From Sulfopaludibacter sp963835555 (GTDB lineage: Bacteria > Acidobacteriota > Terriglobia > Bryobacterales > Bryobacteraceae), in contig CAWIGC010000006.1 of assembly GCA_963835555.1 (NCBI GenBank), forward strand, positions 4,768-68,767: a DNA stretch of 64,000 nt, written 5' to 3'. Positions 37,383 to 46,454 of this stretch are shown here, one piece after another. The notes beneath the pieces are model-generated. The model worked only from the letters and a program-made list of their open reading frames with translations, was not told the origin of the DNA and searched no databases. Position 1 is the stretch's first letter. Each line of letters begins with the position of its first letter. Made by a program: the position numbers and the translations under genes.

Positions 37383-38030
37383 ATGAAAATCGCGAACATG
37401 TTGGTGGGACTCGCATTAGCGGCGGGGTGCGTCGCGAGCGCACCGATGGCGCTGGTGATGCTGAAGCCATCCGCCGCCGCGCCGGAGCGCGTACCCGCCG
37501 GATGGCAGCTTAAAGTGAATCGCGGAGCACCGGACCTGACCGTGATCGCCGACGGCGACAGCCGTGTCCTGCGATTCAAGAGCTCCAAATCTTCGTTCGC
37601 CATCGAACGCGCCGTGGATGTCGATGTCACCCGGTATCCGATGCTCAACTGGAACTGGAAAGTCAGTGAGCTTCCGGCGGGCGGCGATTTCCGGCGCCTC
37701 TCGACCGACGACCAGGCGGCGCAGGTTCTCGTGGTCTTCGCGGATCACCGGGTCCTCAGCTACATCTGGGACACGTCAGCGCCGAAGGGGACCTTTCAAT
37801 CCGCCAGTTCCGTACCGCTGCTCCATATCTTCGCGATGGTCTGCCAGTCCGGCGGCGCGGCGCTGAATCAATGGACTCCGGAGTCGCACAATCTGGCGCG
37901 GGACTATCAGACGGCCTTCAACCGGCCGCCTTCGAATGTGAAAGGCATCCGTCTCCAGATCAACACGCAGCACACCGGCGGATCCGCCGAAAGCTATTTC
38001 GGAGACGTTTCGTTCGAAGCCGTGCGTTAG
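37383..38030 (+). CDS. DUF3047 domain protein, exported
   Basis: This 215-residue protein has a signal peptide (MLVGLALAAGCVASAPMA, possible lipoprotein-like Cys but no clear lipobox) and a DUF3047 domain: RFKSSKSSFAIERAVDVDV, MLNWNWKV, DDQAAQVLVVF, LSYIWDT and a final NTQHTGGSAESYFGDVSFEA. The jelly-roll-like strand pattern suggests carbohydrate binding, without catalytic evidence. GGAGG lies 8 bases before the ATG at 37383. It overlaps the convergent aminotransferase stop by four bases. Confidence 0.83.
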   Translation: MKIANMLVGLALAAGCVASAPMALVMLKPSAAAPERVPAGWQLKVNRGAPDLTVIADGDSRVLRFKSSKSSFAIERAVDVDVTRYPMLNWNWKVSELPAGGDFRRLSTDDQAAQVLVVFADHRVLSYIWDTSAPKGTFQSASSVPLLHIFAMVCQSGGAALNQWTPESHNLARDYQTAFNRPPSNVKGIRLQINTQHTGGSAESYFGDVSFEAVR

Positions 38031-39154
38031 GACCGGGCAACCGGCTCTGACGCGTTTTGTAAGGCCGCTGCCAGACGTTCGAGAGCTTGCTCAAAGCGTT
38101 CCCCGCTGGCCGCAAAACCGAGACGGAAATGGGATGCCATGCCGAAGCAGTCGCCGGGCGCCAGCAGGACGCCATGTCGCGCCAGACGCCGGCAAAAATC
38201 ACGGCCGTCCATGCCGTTCGCAAGCCACGGAAAAGCGGTCATCCCGCCCGCGGGGCGGACCCAGCGAAGCACATCGGCGTGCTTCGCGAACAGCCGGTCA
38301 AGCAGGGGAAGATTGGCAGCGGTGGTGCGCCGGGTACGGCCGTAGATCGCGTCGCGATGCCGCAGGGCCAGGGTGCCCAGGCGCTCGCCCAGAACCGTGC
38401 TGGAAACAGTAAAGTAGCTGCGGGCATTCAGATACTGCTTGCGGCGGCGCGCATCGGGCTCGATCATCCATCCGATTCGCAGACCGCTCAGGCACAGCGC
38501 TTTCGAAAAATCGCCGAGCACCGTAGCATGGGGAAGCCGCGCCGCCGAGCGCGTCGCCGGACCGTGATAGATGGGATGGTACACCTGGTCGGAAACAAAC
38601 TGCACGCCTCGTTCCGCGCAGAAATTGTGCAGGCTCTCCATATCGGCATCGCTCAGGACCGAGCCCGTGGGATTGTGCGGGGAATTGACCAGAACGAGCC
38701 TGGTGGCGGGATCGACCAGCTTGCGGACTTCGTCCGGATCGACCTGAAAATTGTCGCTCGCCCGAAGCGTGTAATGGCGGGTCTCGAGTCCCAGGGATTG
38801 TGCGATTGCTTCGTTGGCGGGAAATCCCGGATTGGGCAGCACGACGTTGGCCCCCGGTTCGGCGGCGAGATGCAGCAGAATCAGGAGTGCCTCAGCGGCG
38901 CCCGTCATTACCAGAACGCTCGCCGGATCGACGCCTTCCATGCGCGCCAATTCCTCACGGAGTTCCGAAGAGCCGGCGGGCGGCGTGTAAAACAACCGGG
39001 TCTCCAGCAATCCTTCGAGGTCCCCACCCAGCGAGAGCAGTTCCCGTAACGTCCAGGCAGGGCCGGTGCTCGATCCCAGGTCAAACTCAATCGGTGGATT
39101 TGCGGAGAACTTCTGTTCCAGCCATTGGTCCAGCAGGAAAGGAGGCAGCTTCAT
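38027..39154 (-). CDS. Class I/II PLP-dependent aminotransferase
   Basis: This 375-residue fold-type I enzyme has VLVMTGAAEALLILLHLAAE (cofactor loop), VLPNPGFPANEAIA, LVLVNSPHNPTGSVLSDADM, VSDQVYHPIYHG (Asp/Tyr to PLP) and GDFSKALCLSGLRIGWMI with the Schiff-base Lys. A Arg in the tail (FRLGFAASGERFEQAL) would bind the substrate carboxylate. It resembles the group containing capreomycidine-synthase-like and aspartate aminotransferase-like enzymes. Substrate not predictable. ATG 39154 has GGAGG about 9 bases upstream on this strand's leader (AGGAGGC complement region is internal), so the start is chosen mainly by homology. Confidence 0.85.
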   Translation of the reverse strand: MKLPPFLLDQWLEQKFSANPPIEFDLGSSTGPAWTLRELLSLGGDLEGLLETRLFYTPPAGSSELREELARMEGVDPASVLVMTGAAEALLILLHLAAEPGANVVLPNPGFPANEAIAQSLGLETRHYTLRASDNFQVDPDEVRKLVDPATRLVLVNSPHNPTGSVLSDADMESLHNFCAERGVQFVSDQVYHPIYHGPATRSAARLPHATVLGDFSKALCLSGLRIGWMIEPDARRRKQYLNARSYFTVSSTVLGERLGTLALRHRDAIYGRTRRTTAANLPLLDRLFAKHADVLRWVRPAGGMTAFPWLANGMDGRDFCRRLARHGVLLAPGDCFGMASHFRLGFAASGERFEQALERLAAALQNASEPVARS

Positions 39155-39189
39155 GCTTGATGATAGCCCGATTTCCGCCGCGTCCCCAT

Positions 39190-39500
39190 CACCTGGGACG
39201 CACCACGTATTTCGTCGGACCACGCACCTGGGTAAGGCCCGGCGGAAACCGCGCGACTTGCAAACCCAACTGCAGCCGCCGCGATGGCACGGTGAAGGGC
39301 GGCAAAGCCCCCACCCTGGATTCGGTGAAAAAGCAGATCCATACGATCTGCTCGGCTCAGTTCGTAGAGAAGATCTTGAAAGCCGAGGTTCAGCAACTCG
39401 GCTGCTGGCCTACCGCCCGCAGTACCACATCGAGGATGCCTTCAGGCAGATGAAGTACCCCCACTTCTGGGACGGAGCCGATGTTTCACTGGACGCGTAC
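39190..39500 (+). mobile_element. Transposase remnant (IS1634/IS4-like)
   Basis: The end of a transposase is visible in pieces: APTLDSVKKQIHTICSAQF and VEKILKAEV in one frame (about 39310-39395), then YRPQYHIEDAFRQMKYPHF in another (about 39410-39465), which matches the conserved YR-IE-AFR-MK-PHF signature of the C-terminal catalytic region of IS1634-type transposases. The N-terminal two-thirds are missing and no terminal repeats were found. It occupies most of the 492-base gap 39155-39646; the rest shows nothing definite. Confidence 0.6.
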
Positions 39501-39646
39501 AAGGCCTTCCCCAGGAATGGTCTGCCCCGAACTCCCCCGATATTTTGTAAACTCCCGCTAGTACGTCCCCGTCGCGGCCAGAGGTTGCCTTTCGAGTGGC
39601 CCGATTTCACATTTCGTCGTGTGATAAACTCGCGGCGAGTCAATCG

Positions 39647-40408
39647 ATGATGCAAAATCTCTTCAACGCCGTCGCCATTGCCGCGGCATTCCTTTCGGCC
39701 CTGGCCGCGCAGTCAAAACCGGTCTTCTCTGAGAGCTTCGAGTCGGGCAAACTCGACCCTTCGGTTTGGGACGTGCGGACAATGGGCGCGGCCACTGTCG
39801 CGGTGGAGCCGGTCGAAGGAAGTCACGGCAAATATGCGCTGCACGCTCATTATCCCGAAATGACGCGCGGCGCTTACGCGATGGCTATAGCGACCCATCT
39901 GCCTGATTCCCTCAAGACGCATATTTTCGGCCGGGCGTATATGAAGATCACCGGAACCATACCCCCGAGCCACAATCCCTTGATCATTACCGGTGAACCG
40001 GGCTGGCAACTTTCGAAATTCTACGAAATCGGCCTGTCGCGCGGCTTCTGGATGCCGTCTTTCCAGGAAAACAAATCGGCCGCGGGTCAGGGAAGAGGCG
40101 AGATCACGTACCGCTCTGAAGTGCCTCCTCCTACCGGCAAGTGGTTTCTCCTCGAGTGGGAAATTAATGACGATCCGGCGAGTATGACCCTTTGGGTGGA
40201 TGGCGAACCCGTTCCCAACAAAATCGGAACAGAAATCGTGGATACGGTGACCTACAAATGGCCGAAGGACTCCACAACCAATTCGAACCTTGTCGGCGGT
40301 TTCAAGGAATTTGGATTCGGCGTGCGTGCCTGGCAAAATCCAATGACCGGCTTCGATGTTTATTACGACGACATCGCTCTCGGTACCTCCCGGATCGGAA
40401 ATAAATAG
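39647..40408 (+). CDS. Secreted jelly-roll protein, possibly carbohydrate-active
   Basis: This 253-residue protein has a signal peptide (LFNAVAIAAAFLSALAAQ) and a single concanavalin-like beta-sandwich: FSESFESGKLDPSVWDVRT at the start, YALHAHYPEMTRGAYAMAI, FGRAYMKITG, WFLLEWEINDDPASMTLWVD, and a closing GFDVYYDDIALG. This pattern occurs in Cip1-like and polysaccharide-lyase-related proteins. No catalytic residue can be assigned with confidence. The start at 39647 is one of two adjacent ATGs. Confidence 0.72.
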   Translation: MMQNLFNAVAIAAAFLSALAAQSKPVFSESFESGKLDPSVWDVRTMGAATVAVEPVEGSHGKYALHAHYPEMTRGAYAMAIATHLPDSLKTHIFGRAYMKITGTIPPSHNPLIITGEPGWQLSKFYEIGLSRGFWMPSFQENKSAAGQGRGEITYRSEVPPPTGKWFLLEWEINDDPASMTLWVDGEPVPNKIGTEIVDTVTYKWPKDSTTNSNLVGGFKEFGFGVRAWQNPMTGFDVYYDDIALGTSRIGNK

Positions 40409-40499
40409 CTTAGGTACGCCTGCCATCTGACGCGATTAGAAGCGGAGCCGTTCAAATCAGCGATTGGCGCTGGACGCCTGGTCCTCACCGCACGCGAGT

Positions 40500-40904
40500 T
40501 CAGATAGGAATGATCGGGCAGGTCAGGTCCAACCGTCTGAGGTCGTACGGGTCGCTTGTGACAATGTGGTCTCCGCGCTCCCTGGCAAGAATCACGACCG
40601 AGGCGTCGATAATGTCTCGGGTATCGGTGGCGCCGCAGAGTTCTCCGCAGGCGCGGGCGAGTTGTTCATCCAGAGGGATAATCTCGACTTCATCGATCCG
40701 CAAAAACCGCGCCAGTGTGACTTGAATATGACCGTCCCGCCAGACTTGTCCCACCACACCGGAAGGCACTCGAAATTTGAGGCGCTGTGCCAAAGCCCGC
40801 TGGAGCAAAGCGATCAGTCGCTTGTCGCCGCGATCCAAGGCGATCAACGCGCCGGCGTCCAGTGTTATCCCCGTCCGCGCCGCGGCAGCATACGTTCTGC
40901 CCAT
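40500..40904 (-). CDS. PIN-domain ribonuclease toxin (VapC-like)
   Basis: This 134-residue protein has the PIN acidic residues: GITLDAGALIALDRGD (first Asp), an Arg-Glu-like central helix (DEQLARACGELCGATDTRDI), and the second acidic cluster IIDASVVILARERGDHIVTSD. PIN toxins cut tRNA or rRNA when the antitoxin is lost. It overlaps the upstream small gene by 40 bases, which is normal for type II pairs. A shorter start inside the overlap is possible but no good alternative codon is seen. Confidence 0.82.
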   Translation of the reverse strand: MGRTYAAAARTGITLDAGALIALDRGDKRLIALLQRALAQRLKFRVPSGVVGQVWRDGHIQVTLARFLRIDEVEIIPLDEQLARACGELCGATDTRDIIDASVVILARERGDHIVTSDPYDLRRLDLTCPIIPI

Positions 40905-41104
40905 TTGACGTCCTCCGGCGCTGGCTCGCCATGTTGTTCAATCAGATCGCGAAGAAGCGTCCGGAGGGAGTCTCGCTTTTCCTGTTCCGCCAGCACGCCG
41001 GCAATATAGCCCGAAACCGAATCCGCTCTTCCGGCGCGGACTTCCCGGTGGACTCTGGCGAGTTGATGCTTCGGCAAACTAATGGCGATCTTTGCCTTGG
41101 TCAT
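40865..41104 (-). CDS. Antitoxin of the PIN pair (ribbon-helix-helix-like)
   Basis: This 79-residue protein starts with KAKIAISLPKHQLARVHREV, a short strand followed by a helix as in ribbon-helix-helix antitoxins, then VSGYIAGVLAEQEKRDSLR and an acidic, proline-containing tail (GEPAPEDVKWAERML) of the sort that wraps the toxin. It lies directly upstream of and overlaps the PIN gene, the usual order for VapBC-type modules. It probably represses its own promoter; no operator could be defined. Confidence 0.72.
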   Translation of the reverse strand: MTKAKIAISLPKHQLARVHREVRAGRADSVSGYIAGVLAEQEKRDSLRTLLRDLIEQHGEPAPEDVKWAERMLPRRGRG

Positions 41105-41265
41105 ACCAATATCATACCGCCCATCAGTCTGCGCCAAATAGATGGTTCTTCGCAACTGCGCTCTTAAGGAGGGGTGTGCGACTTGAAAGTGTGAAATGGC
41201 TGGTTTGCTTTTTTTGTGGTCAGTTCCCGAGCGTATATAATACGCTAGGATTGGAGGCTGCCCAA

Positions 41266-41668
41266 ATGACGACCCCAAAGTCTCTGGAATTTCTGGAACA
41301 ACAGCGCGTCGACATTACCAATCAGATCGCCGCTCTCGCCGATCTGCGTTGTGGATCGATCACTTCCACCACGGCAAATGTGGCAAACCAGTTGCGATTC
41401 CATCAGCCAAAGGATCCAGTCCACGGCCCTAATCTCCGCTTGACCTTCAAGATCAACGGCAAGAGTGTTACCGAGTCCTTGCCGGACCAGACCGCAACGC
41501 GAAAGGCCGAATGAGAATCGCTCGAATTCCGAAACGCAAGGTCTGCATCAGGAACTGATTGAGGTCAATGCACAGATCTGCCAACTGCGCCCGTCCGAAC
41601 CGGATGTGCTTTCGCCAGAGGAAAAAAAACGGCGGAAGCGATCCAAAAGGAAGTCGCGTGCGAAGTAG
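41266..41668 (+). pseudogene. DUF6788 accessory gene of the ISKra4-type element, frameshifted
   Basis: The first frame begins MTTPKSLEFLEQQRVDITN and has QIAALADLRCGSI, as in the DUF6788 proteins encoded next to ISKra4 transposases. The usual cysteine pair after that motif is lost. Near 41510 the frame shifts by one, and ELIEVNAQICQLRP follows in the new frame, ending at 41668 with a lysine/arginine-rich tail. Together about 134 residues. Confidence 0.6.
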
Positions 41669-42985
41669 ACCAGTTATTGCGCGTCATCTTTAGCGGTCGC
41701 CGTAAGTCGGGGCACCTGGATGTGGAGGCGCTCGAATAGTTGACCACTCGCAAGGACCAGTAGAGCGACTGCTCTGCGCGAACTCCTGCAATTTCCCGTG
41801 CCGGCCACCGAGCAGCGCACCTTACATTGTGCTTGCGGCAAACGCGCTCATTATCGGGAAGTACGTTCCAAGCCGGTTCTGACGGCAGAGGGCAAGGTGG
41901 AGGGATCACGCCCCTACTACTTGTGCCCGCACTGCCATACGGGCCAATTCCCCGCCGATGTCGAACTGGAAATCGAAAACCGCGAATTCTCTCCGGGAGT
42001 GCGCCGCATGCAAGCACTCGTGGGACTGGGAGCTCCCTTTGACCATGGCCGCCAGCAGATGCAACTGCTCGCCGATCTGGAAGTGACGACCAAGGCCGTG
42101 GAGCGCACGGCGGAAGCGATTGGGGCCGACATCGCCGCCCGCGAGCAAGACGAGATCCACCGAGCCGTGCAGTTGGATCGACCCATAGTAATTGGAAAGC
42201 CGATCCCTTTCCTGTATGTGGAACTGGACGGGACGGGGGTGCCCGTGGTGAAAAAGGAAACCGTGGGCCGAGCGGGCAAAACGGAAGGGCAACCCGCCCA
42301 CACGCGGGAAGCCAAGCTGCGCTCTGTGTTCACGCAAACCACTTGGGACAAGGAAGGCTACGCCATCCGCGACCCCGATTCGACCCCTACGTTGGCGCCA
42401 TTGAAACGGCGCAAGAGTTTGGCCTGCGCCTCTATCTGGAAGCCTACAAGCGAGGTTGGAGCCGCGCCGAAAAGAAGGTCGTCATCGGCGATGGAGCCGA
42501 ATGGATCTGGAATATCGCCGATCAACACTTCCCCGGCGCGATTCAGATTGTTGACCTTTATCACGCCCGACAACACCTCTGGGATCTAGCCCGCAAGCTG
42601 TTTCCCAGCCACGAGGCCGAGCAGGAACGCTGGATGATCATCCATAAGGACGCACTCCTGGATAAGGGCAAAATTGAAGAACTGGTGGCCTCGCTCCGTC
42701 ATCAATCTGTCCGAAGTGGAGTTGTCCGAAGAGGTCCGCATCGAGGCTGACACTTTGACAAGAACACCGAGCGCATGCGCTAGACCGAATTGCGTGCGCA
42801 GCATTTGTTCGTCGGCTCCGGCGTCATCGAAGCCGGTTGCAAGGCCATCAACGGCTCCCGCTGCAAGCAGTCGGGAATGTTCTGGACAGTGCGCGGGGCC
42901 AACGCCATCCTGGACTTCGAGCAAGTAACGGATCGTCGACTCGGAAATTGGTGCCACTCCGAGCATGCCGGAGTTCCGCGTATCT
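41669..42985 (+). pseudogene. ISKra4-family transposase, multiple frameshifts and stops
   Basis: Pieces of one transposase appear in order: FSGRRKSGHLDVEALE then in-frame stops near 41740, a zinc region (CACGKRAHYREVRSK, YYLCPHCHTGQFP), SPGVRRMQALVGLGAPFDHG, FLYVELDGTGVPVVKKETVG (first catalytic Asp of the DDE core), a shift near 42390, KKVVIGDGAEWIWNIADQHF with QIVDLYHARQHLWDLA (second Asp region), another shift near 42700-42760, then HLFVGSGVIEAGCKAINGSR and SGMFWTVRGANAIL. The C-terminal about 25 residues are scrambled. Catalytic residues survive but the gene cannot be translated whole. Confidence 0.8.
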
Positions 42986-43065
42986 GAACTGAACTGCGTT
43001 TGCACCATTTAGTCCGGTGCACGCTTCCTGCGCTGCCAATCCTCCGCGGCGGGATAGAGGACCAT

Positions 43066-43584
43066 GTGCCGAGTGCGGATTTGACATTGTTCCAGCAGAT
43101 CATGCAGACGGGTACTCCAGAGGACCAAATTACGGCCATAGATGAATTGGCCTTTCTCATGGGCCGATCTGTTCGTCGGTCCCTTATCGGAATCATGAAT
43201 GATGTTTCCGCGCCTCTGCAGGTTCGCGAGCGCGCTGTGGAAATGTCGCACCTGCGGATGTGCGGCGAGATCGTGGAAGCCTGTGCGCGACTTGTCGAAG
43301 ATCCGAGCCCGACCGTACGGTTCTGGGTCGCGTACGCGCTTGGGCAGAACCCAAAGGCCGCGGCCCGTGCAAGAGCGGCTGCGGCTCTGGAACGGCTCTT
43401 GCTCGACGGTGAGGTTGCGCCGGGATGGTGGTCCGTCAGGAGAGAGGCGCAAGCCTCAATTGTTGGGTTACGGGACATTCCCGGCGAACAGGAGCAACTC
43501 CAGAGCGAGATCCGACGGATCAGCGAAGATCCAAACGCCTCCGCTGAAGACCGTCGATGGGCAGACTGCTACAGGCAAGAGTAG
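43066..43584 (+). CDS. HEAT-repeat-like protein
   Basis: This 172-residue protein consists of paired helices: DQITAIDELAFLMGRSVRRS, VRERAVEMSHLRMCGEIVEA, DPSPTVRFWVAYALGQNPK, ARARAAAALERLLLD and a final helix of GEQEQLQSEIRRISEDPN. The fourth and fifth are classic HEAT pairs with VRFWVAYALG. A GTG at 43066 with AGAGG just upstream is the best start. It directly follows the ISKra4 relic. Small HEAT proteins of this kind often act as immunity or scaffold proteins, but no partner toxin is seen here. Confidence 0.62.
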   Translation: MPSADLTLFQQIMQTGTPEDQITAIDELAFLMGRSVRRSLIGIMNDVSAPLQVRERAVEMSHLRMCGEIVEACARLVEDPSPTVRFWVAYALGQNPKAAARARAAAALERLLLDGEVAPGWWSVRREAQASIVGLRDIPGEQEQLQSEIRRISEDPNASAEDRRWADCYRQE

Positions 43585-43733
43585 GCTCGCGGTCAATGTG
43601 ACCGATGCTTCCGATTCGTAAGGATCGCCATGGGTGTTATCGAGAATAGCCGAATCTTAGCCGACTTGTTCCTGTGCAAAGTAGTCACCACGTTCTTCCC
43701 CGGTGACACCTTCTGTGAAATACCCTGTTCTGG

Positions 43734-44981
43734 TCAGGGCGTCCCGCGGAACGAGTTGCCCACCAGGACCAGAGTCAGCCCGATCATGACGACCACGGTC
43801 ACCCAGGTGGCGAAGTTGAACCATTTGGGATTCACCCACTCGCCCATCAGTTCACTCTTGTTGATCAGGATCACCATGAAGATGAGGACAAAGGGCAGCA
43901 GCACGCCGTTCAAGACCTGCGAGAGCAGAATCATCTTGACCAGCGGAAAGCCGGGGATCAGGATCACGCCGGCGCCGGCCACAATGAGCAGGGTGTACAG
44001 GAAGTAAAAGATGGGCGCTTCGCGGATGCGCCGGTTCACGCCGGATTCGAAACCCAGCCCTTCGCACACCGAATAGGCTGTGGACAGCGGCAGAATGCAC
44101 GCCGCGAAGATGGAGGCATTGAACAGCCCGGCGCTGAACAATAGAAAAGCGTATTCGCCGAAAGGCTTGAGCCCGATGGCCGCCTCTTTGGCGTCCTGAA
44201 TGTCCTTGGGGGCCACGCTGTAGATGGCGCCGGCGCAGGCCACCACGATGAAGAATGCGATGACGTTGGTCATAATGCAGCCGACCACAACTTCAATTCG
44301 CGACGCTGCGTACTCTTTGGCGCTGACGCCCTTCTCGACAACGGCCGATTGCAGATAAAACTGCATCCACGGCGCGATGGTGGTGCCCACCATGCCGATC
44401 AGCATATAAATGTAGCCGCTGTCGAGCATCAGCACCGGCTTTACGCTATAGATGGCCGCCTGCTTCCAGTCCGGCCGGACCAGGAAGCCGGAAATGATGT
44501 AGGTGACGTAGAAGACGCAGGCGAAGAGGAAGATCTTCTCGACGCTGCGGTAGTTGCCTTTGACGACCAGGAACCAGACGCCGATGGCGGAAAGCGGGAC
44601 CGAGATGTATTTGCTGATATGGAAGAGTTCCAGGGAACTGGCGATGCCGGCGAATTCCGCTACGACGTTGGTGAAGTTGGCCAGCACCAGCAGGGTCATC
44701 ATCAGGAACGTCATGCGGAGGCCGAACTCTTCGCGGATGAGGTCGCTCAGGCCTTTTCCGGTGACCGCTCCCATGCGCGAACACATCTCCTGGGTGATGA
44801 TCAGGACCACGGTGATGGGTAGCAGTGTCCACAGCGGCAGGTATCCGTATTTCGCGCCGGCAGCGGAGTAAGTGTAGATGCCGCCGGAATCGTTATCCAC
44901 GACGGCGGTAATAAACCCCGGGCCGAGCACGGCCAGGAAGATCGCGATCTGGTAGCGGAAACGGCTAAGGAGTCGCCCCAT
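43734..44981 (-). CDS. Nramp-family transporter with altered metal-binding motifs
   Basis: This 415-residue inner-membrane protein has eleven helices of the Nramp (LeuT-like) fold. The helix 1 signature is D29-N-D-S-G-G where Mn/Fe Nramps have DPGN, and helix 6 reads GTTIAPW (residues 199-205) where they have A-x-x-MPH. The methionine that selects transition metals is thus absent, as in Nramp-related magnesium transporters, so Mg2+ or another hard cation is more likely than Mn2+. It begins three bases after the stop of an MgtE_N/CBS protein, suggesting a shared regulatory system. The stop is 149 empty bases from the HEAT gene. Confidence 0.85.
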   Translation of the reverse strand: MGRLLSRFRYQIAIFLAVLGPGFITAVVDNDSGGIYTYSAAGAKYGYLPLWTLLPITVVLIITQEMCSRMGAVTGKGLSDLIREEFGLRMTFLMMTLLVLANFTNVVAEFAGIASSLELFHISKYISVPLSAIGVWFLVVKGNYRSVEKIFLFACVFYVTYIISGFLVRPDWKQAAIYSVKPVLMLDSGYIYMLIGMVGTTIAPWMQFYLQSAVVEKGVSAKEYAASRIEVVVGCIMTNVIAFFIVVACAGAIYSVAPKDIQDAKEAAIGLKPFGEYAFLLFSAGLFNASIFAACILPLSTAYSVCEGLGFESGVNRRIREAPIFYFLYTLLIVAGAGVILIPGFPLVKMILLSQVLNGVLLPFVLIFMVILINKSELMGEWVNPKWFNFATWVTVVVMIGLTLVLVGNSFRGTP

Positions 44982-44984
44982 CCC

Positions 44985-46229
44985 TCACTTCTGCCTCAGA
45001 ACGGAGATAATCTCGTCGGCGGTGATGACGCCGGTCAATTTGCCGTCCTCGTCCACGACGGGCAGGGTGAGCAGATTGTATTTGTCGAAGTACTCGGTAA
45101 CGCGGTCCTGTTTTTCATCTACGTTCACTTGAATGAGGGTTTCAGCGGCGAGATCCTTCAATTTGGCGTCGCCGGCCGCCAGAAACAACCTGCCGAGAGG
45201 AATGGAAGCGGTGAGCCGTTCGTCCTCATCCACCAGGAAGAGGGTATTGAGATTTTCGAGCAGATCCTCGTTGCCGCGCAGGGCGGCGAGCGCATCCATC
45301 ACGGAAGCGTTCTGATGCAGAGATACGAATTCGGTGTTCATCATGCCGCCGGCGCGGTCTTCTTCGAACTCGAGCAATTCGCGGACTTCCGTTTTGGGGG
45401 CCGAATCCATCTCGTCGAGGATTTCTTCGCTGGACTCCTCTTCCATATCGTTGAGGACGTCGGCGGCTTCGTGGGGGGACATTTCCTCAACGATGTCGGC
45501 GGCGATTTCCGGCTCCAGGGATTCGAGAATGCTGGCCTGCATGCGGGGATCGACTTCAGTGAGGGCTTCCGCGGCCACTTCGCTATCGATAGTTTCGAAG
45601 ATGGCTTCGCGTTCGGCGGGGCTGAGTTCTTCGACGATATCGGCCAGGTCGGCGGGGTGCATCTCTTCCAGTTTGGTGTAGGAGATGTTGAGGCGCAGGC
45701 GGCGCAGCGGGTCCGGTTCCACCACATTGCACACCTCCCACGGGATGGAGTTCGGAGGGATGGGCGCCTGGAGGCGCCGGATCCAACGCGGGGGTATCAC
45801 GCCCTGGAGCAGGCGGCGGACCACGCTGCGGACTCCGATATCCACTTCCAGCACGACGATGGTGTCGTGCTGGCCATCGTTGCGGATGGCCATGGTGAGG
45901 TCGTTCACGCGGACCACTTTGCGGCCGGTGACGTCGATAATCTGCTGATCCAGCAGGTCGCGGCCGATGCGGAGCATGTACTCGTCGTCGTGGTAGGGCA
46001 TGAGTTTTTCGTCGCTGAGGAAGATGCCTTTGCCAAGGACGACGGAACGGATCTGGTCGTAGCGGACGGTGAGCCAGGTATCGCCTCCGCCGACCAGGAC
46101 GCGATCGAGACGGGAAGCATGGACGAGCGGGACCAGGGCCGCGTCTTTCGCGCGTCCGATGCGCCGGCCCCTGACGTCGTGGACCGGCATGGACAAAAGT
46201 TCGGTAAAGAACAGTAGAGCGTCCGCCAT
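44985..46229 (-). CDS. Soluble PRC-barrel, MgtE_N and CBS-pair protein (Mg2+ sensor-like)
   Basis: This 414-residue protein has an N-terminal PRC-barrel-like part (SMPVHDVRGRRIGRAKDAAL, and a second copy DVTGRKVVRVNDLTMAI), then an MgtE N-domain superhelix (LEEMHPADLADIVEELSPAE, LDEMDSAPKTEVRELL, DRAGGMMNTEFVSL), then two CBS motifs ending in LTLPVVDEDGKLTGVITADE. MgtE channels carry these N and CBS domains as a Mg2+ sensor on a membrane pore; here the pore is missing and the next gene (three bases away) encodes the Nramp-like transporter. ATG 46229 is preferred; an upstream extension to 46391 lacks coding character. Confidence 0.87.
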   Translation of the reverse strand: MADALLFFTELLSMPVHDVRGRRIGRAKDAALVPLVHASRLDRVLVGGGDTWLTVRYDQIRSVVLGKGIFLSDEKLMPYHDDEYMLRIGRDLLDQQIIDVTGRKVVRVNDLTMAIRNDGQHDTIVVLEVDIGVRSVVRRLLQGVIPPRWIRRLQAPIPPNSIPWEVCNVVEPDPLRRLRLNISYTKLEEMHPADLADIVEELSPAEREAIFETIDSEVAAEALTEVDPRMQASILESLEPEIAADIVEEMSPHEAADVLNDMEEESSEEILDEMDSAPKTEVRELLEFEEDRAGGMMNTEFVSLHQNASVMDALAALRGNEDLLENLNTLFLVDEDERLTASIPLGRLFLAAGDAKLKDLAAETLIQVNVDEKQDRVTEYFDKYNLLTLPVVDEDGKLTGVITADEIISVLRQK

Positions 46230-46319
46230 CGATACGTCCCGCGCGCCGGAAAGAACGAGCGCAAATTCGGGACAGCATACGACTTGGGTCCTGCAGGTGC
46301 GCTCTACACGGAATTCCGA

Positions 46320-46338
46320 CGCCATTTCCAATATGGCG
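46320..46338. promoter_or_regulatory. Interrupted palindrome in the divergent region 46230-46454
   Basis: CGCCAT (46320-46325) and ATGGCG (46333-46338) form a 6-7-6 interrupted palindrome, the size of a dimeric repressor site. It lies in the 225-base region between the Nramp/MgtE_N pair and the decaheme cytochrome. No M-box (Mg2+ riboswitch) hallmark was seen there, and promoter hexamers are not convincing. Confidence 0.25.
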
Positions 46339-46454
46339 CATCCGGTCGCGAGGCCGCAAGGAAAAAGTATTTGCATGTGATAAACGGACACTACGTTCGT
46401 AAAATCTCCCGCTTTATGTTTCAGTTACAAGCCGCCGTTCAGTATCATGCGAAT

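Larger units (their letters stand above)
41266..43010 (+). mobile_element. Degraded ISKra4-type insertion sequence
   Basis: The element holds a small DUF6788 gene followed by an ISKra4-family transposase, the standard layout for this family, both broken by frameshifts and stops. It lies between a toxin-antitoxin pair and a HEAT-repeat gene. Terminal inverted repeats and target duplications could not be located by eye, so the limits are those of the recognisable coding regions. Confidence 0.75.

Noticed and set aside
46230..46454. Mg2+ riboswitch (M-box) before the Nramp/MgtE_N pair
   Set aside because: No M-box sequence hallmarks were recognised in the leader.
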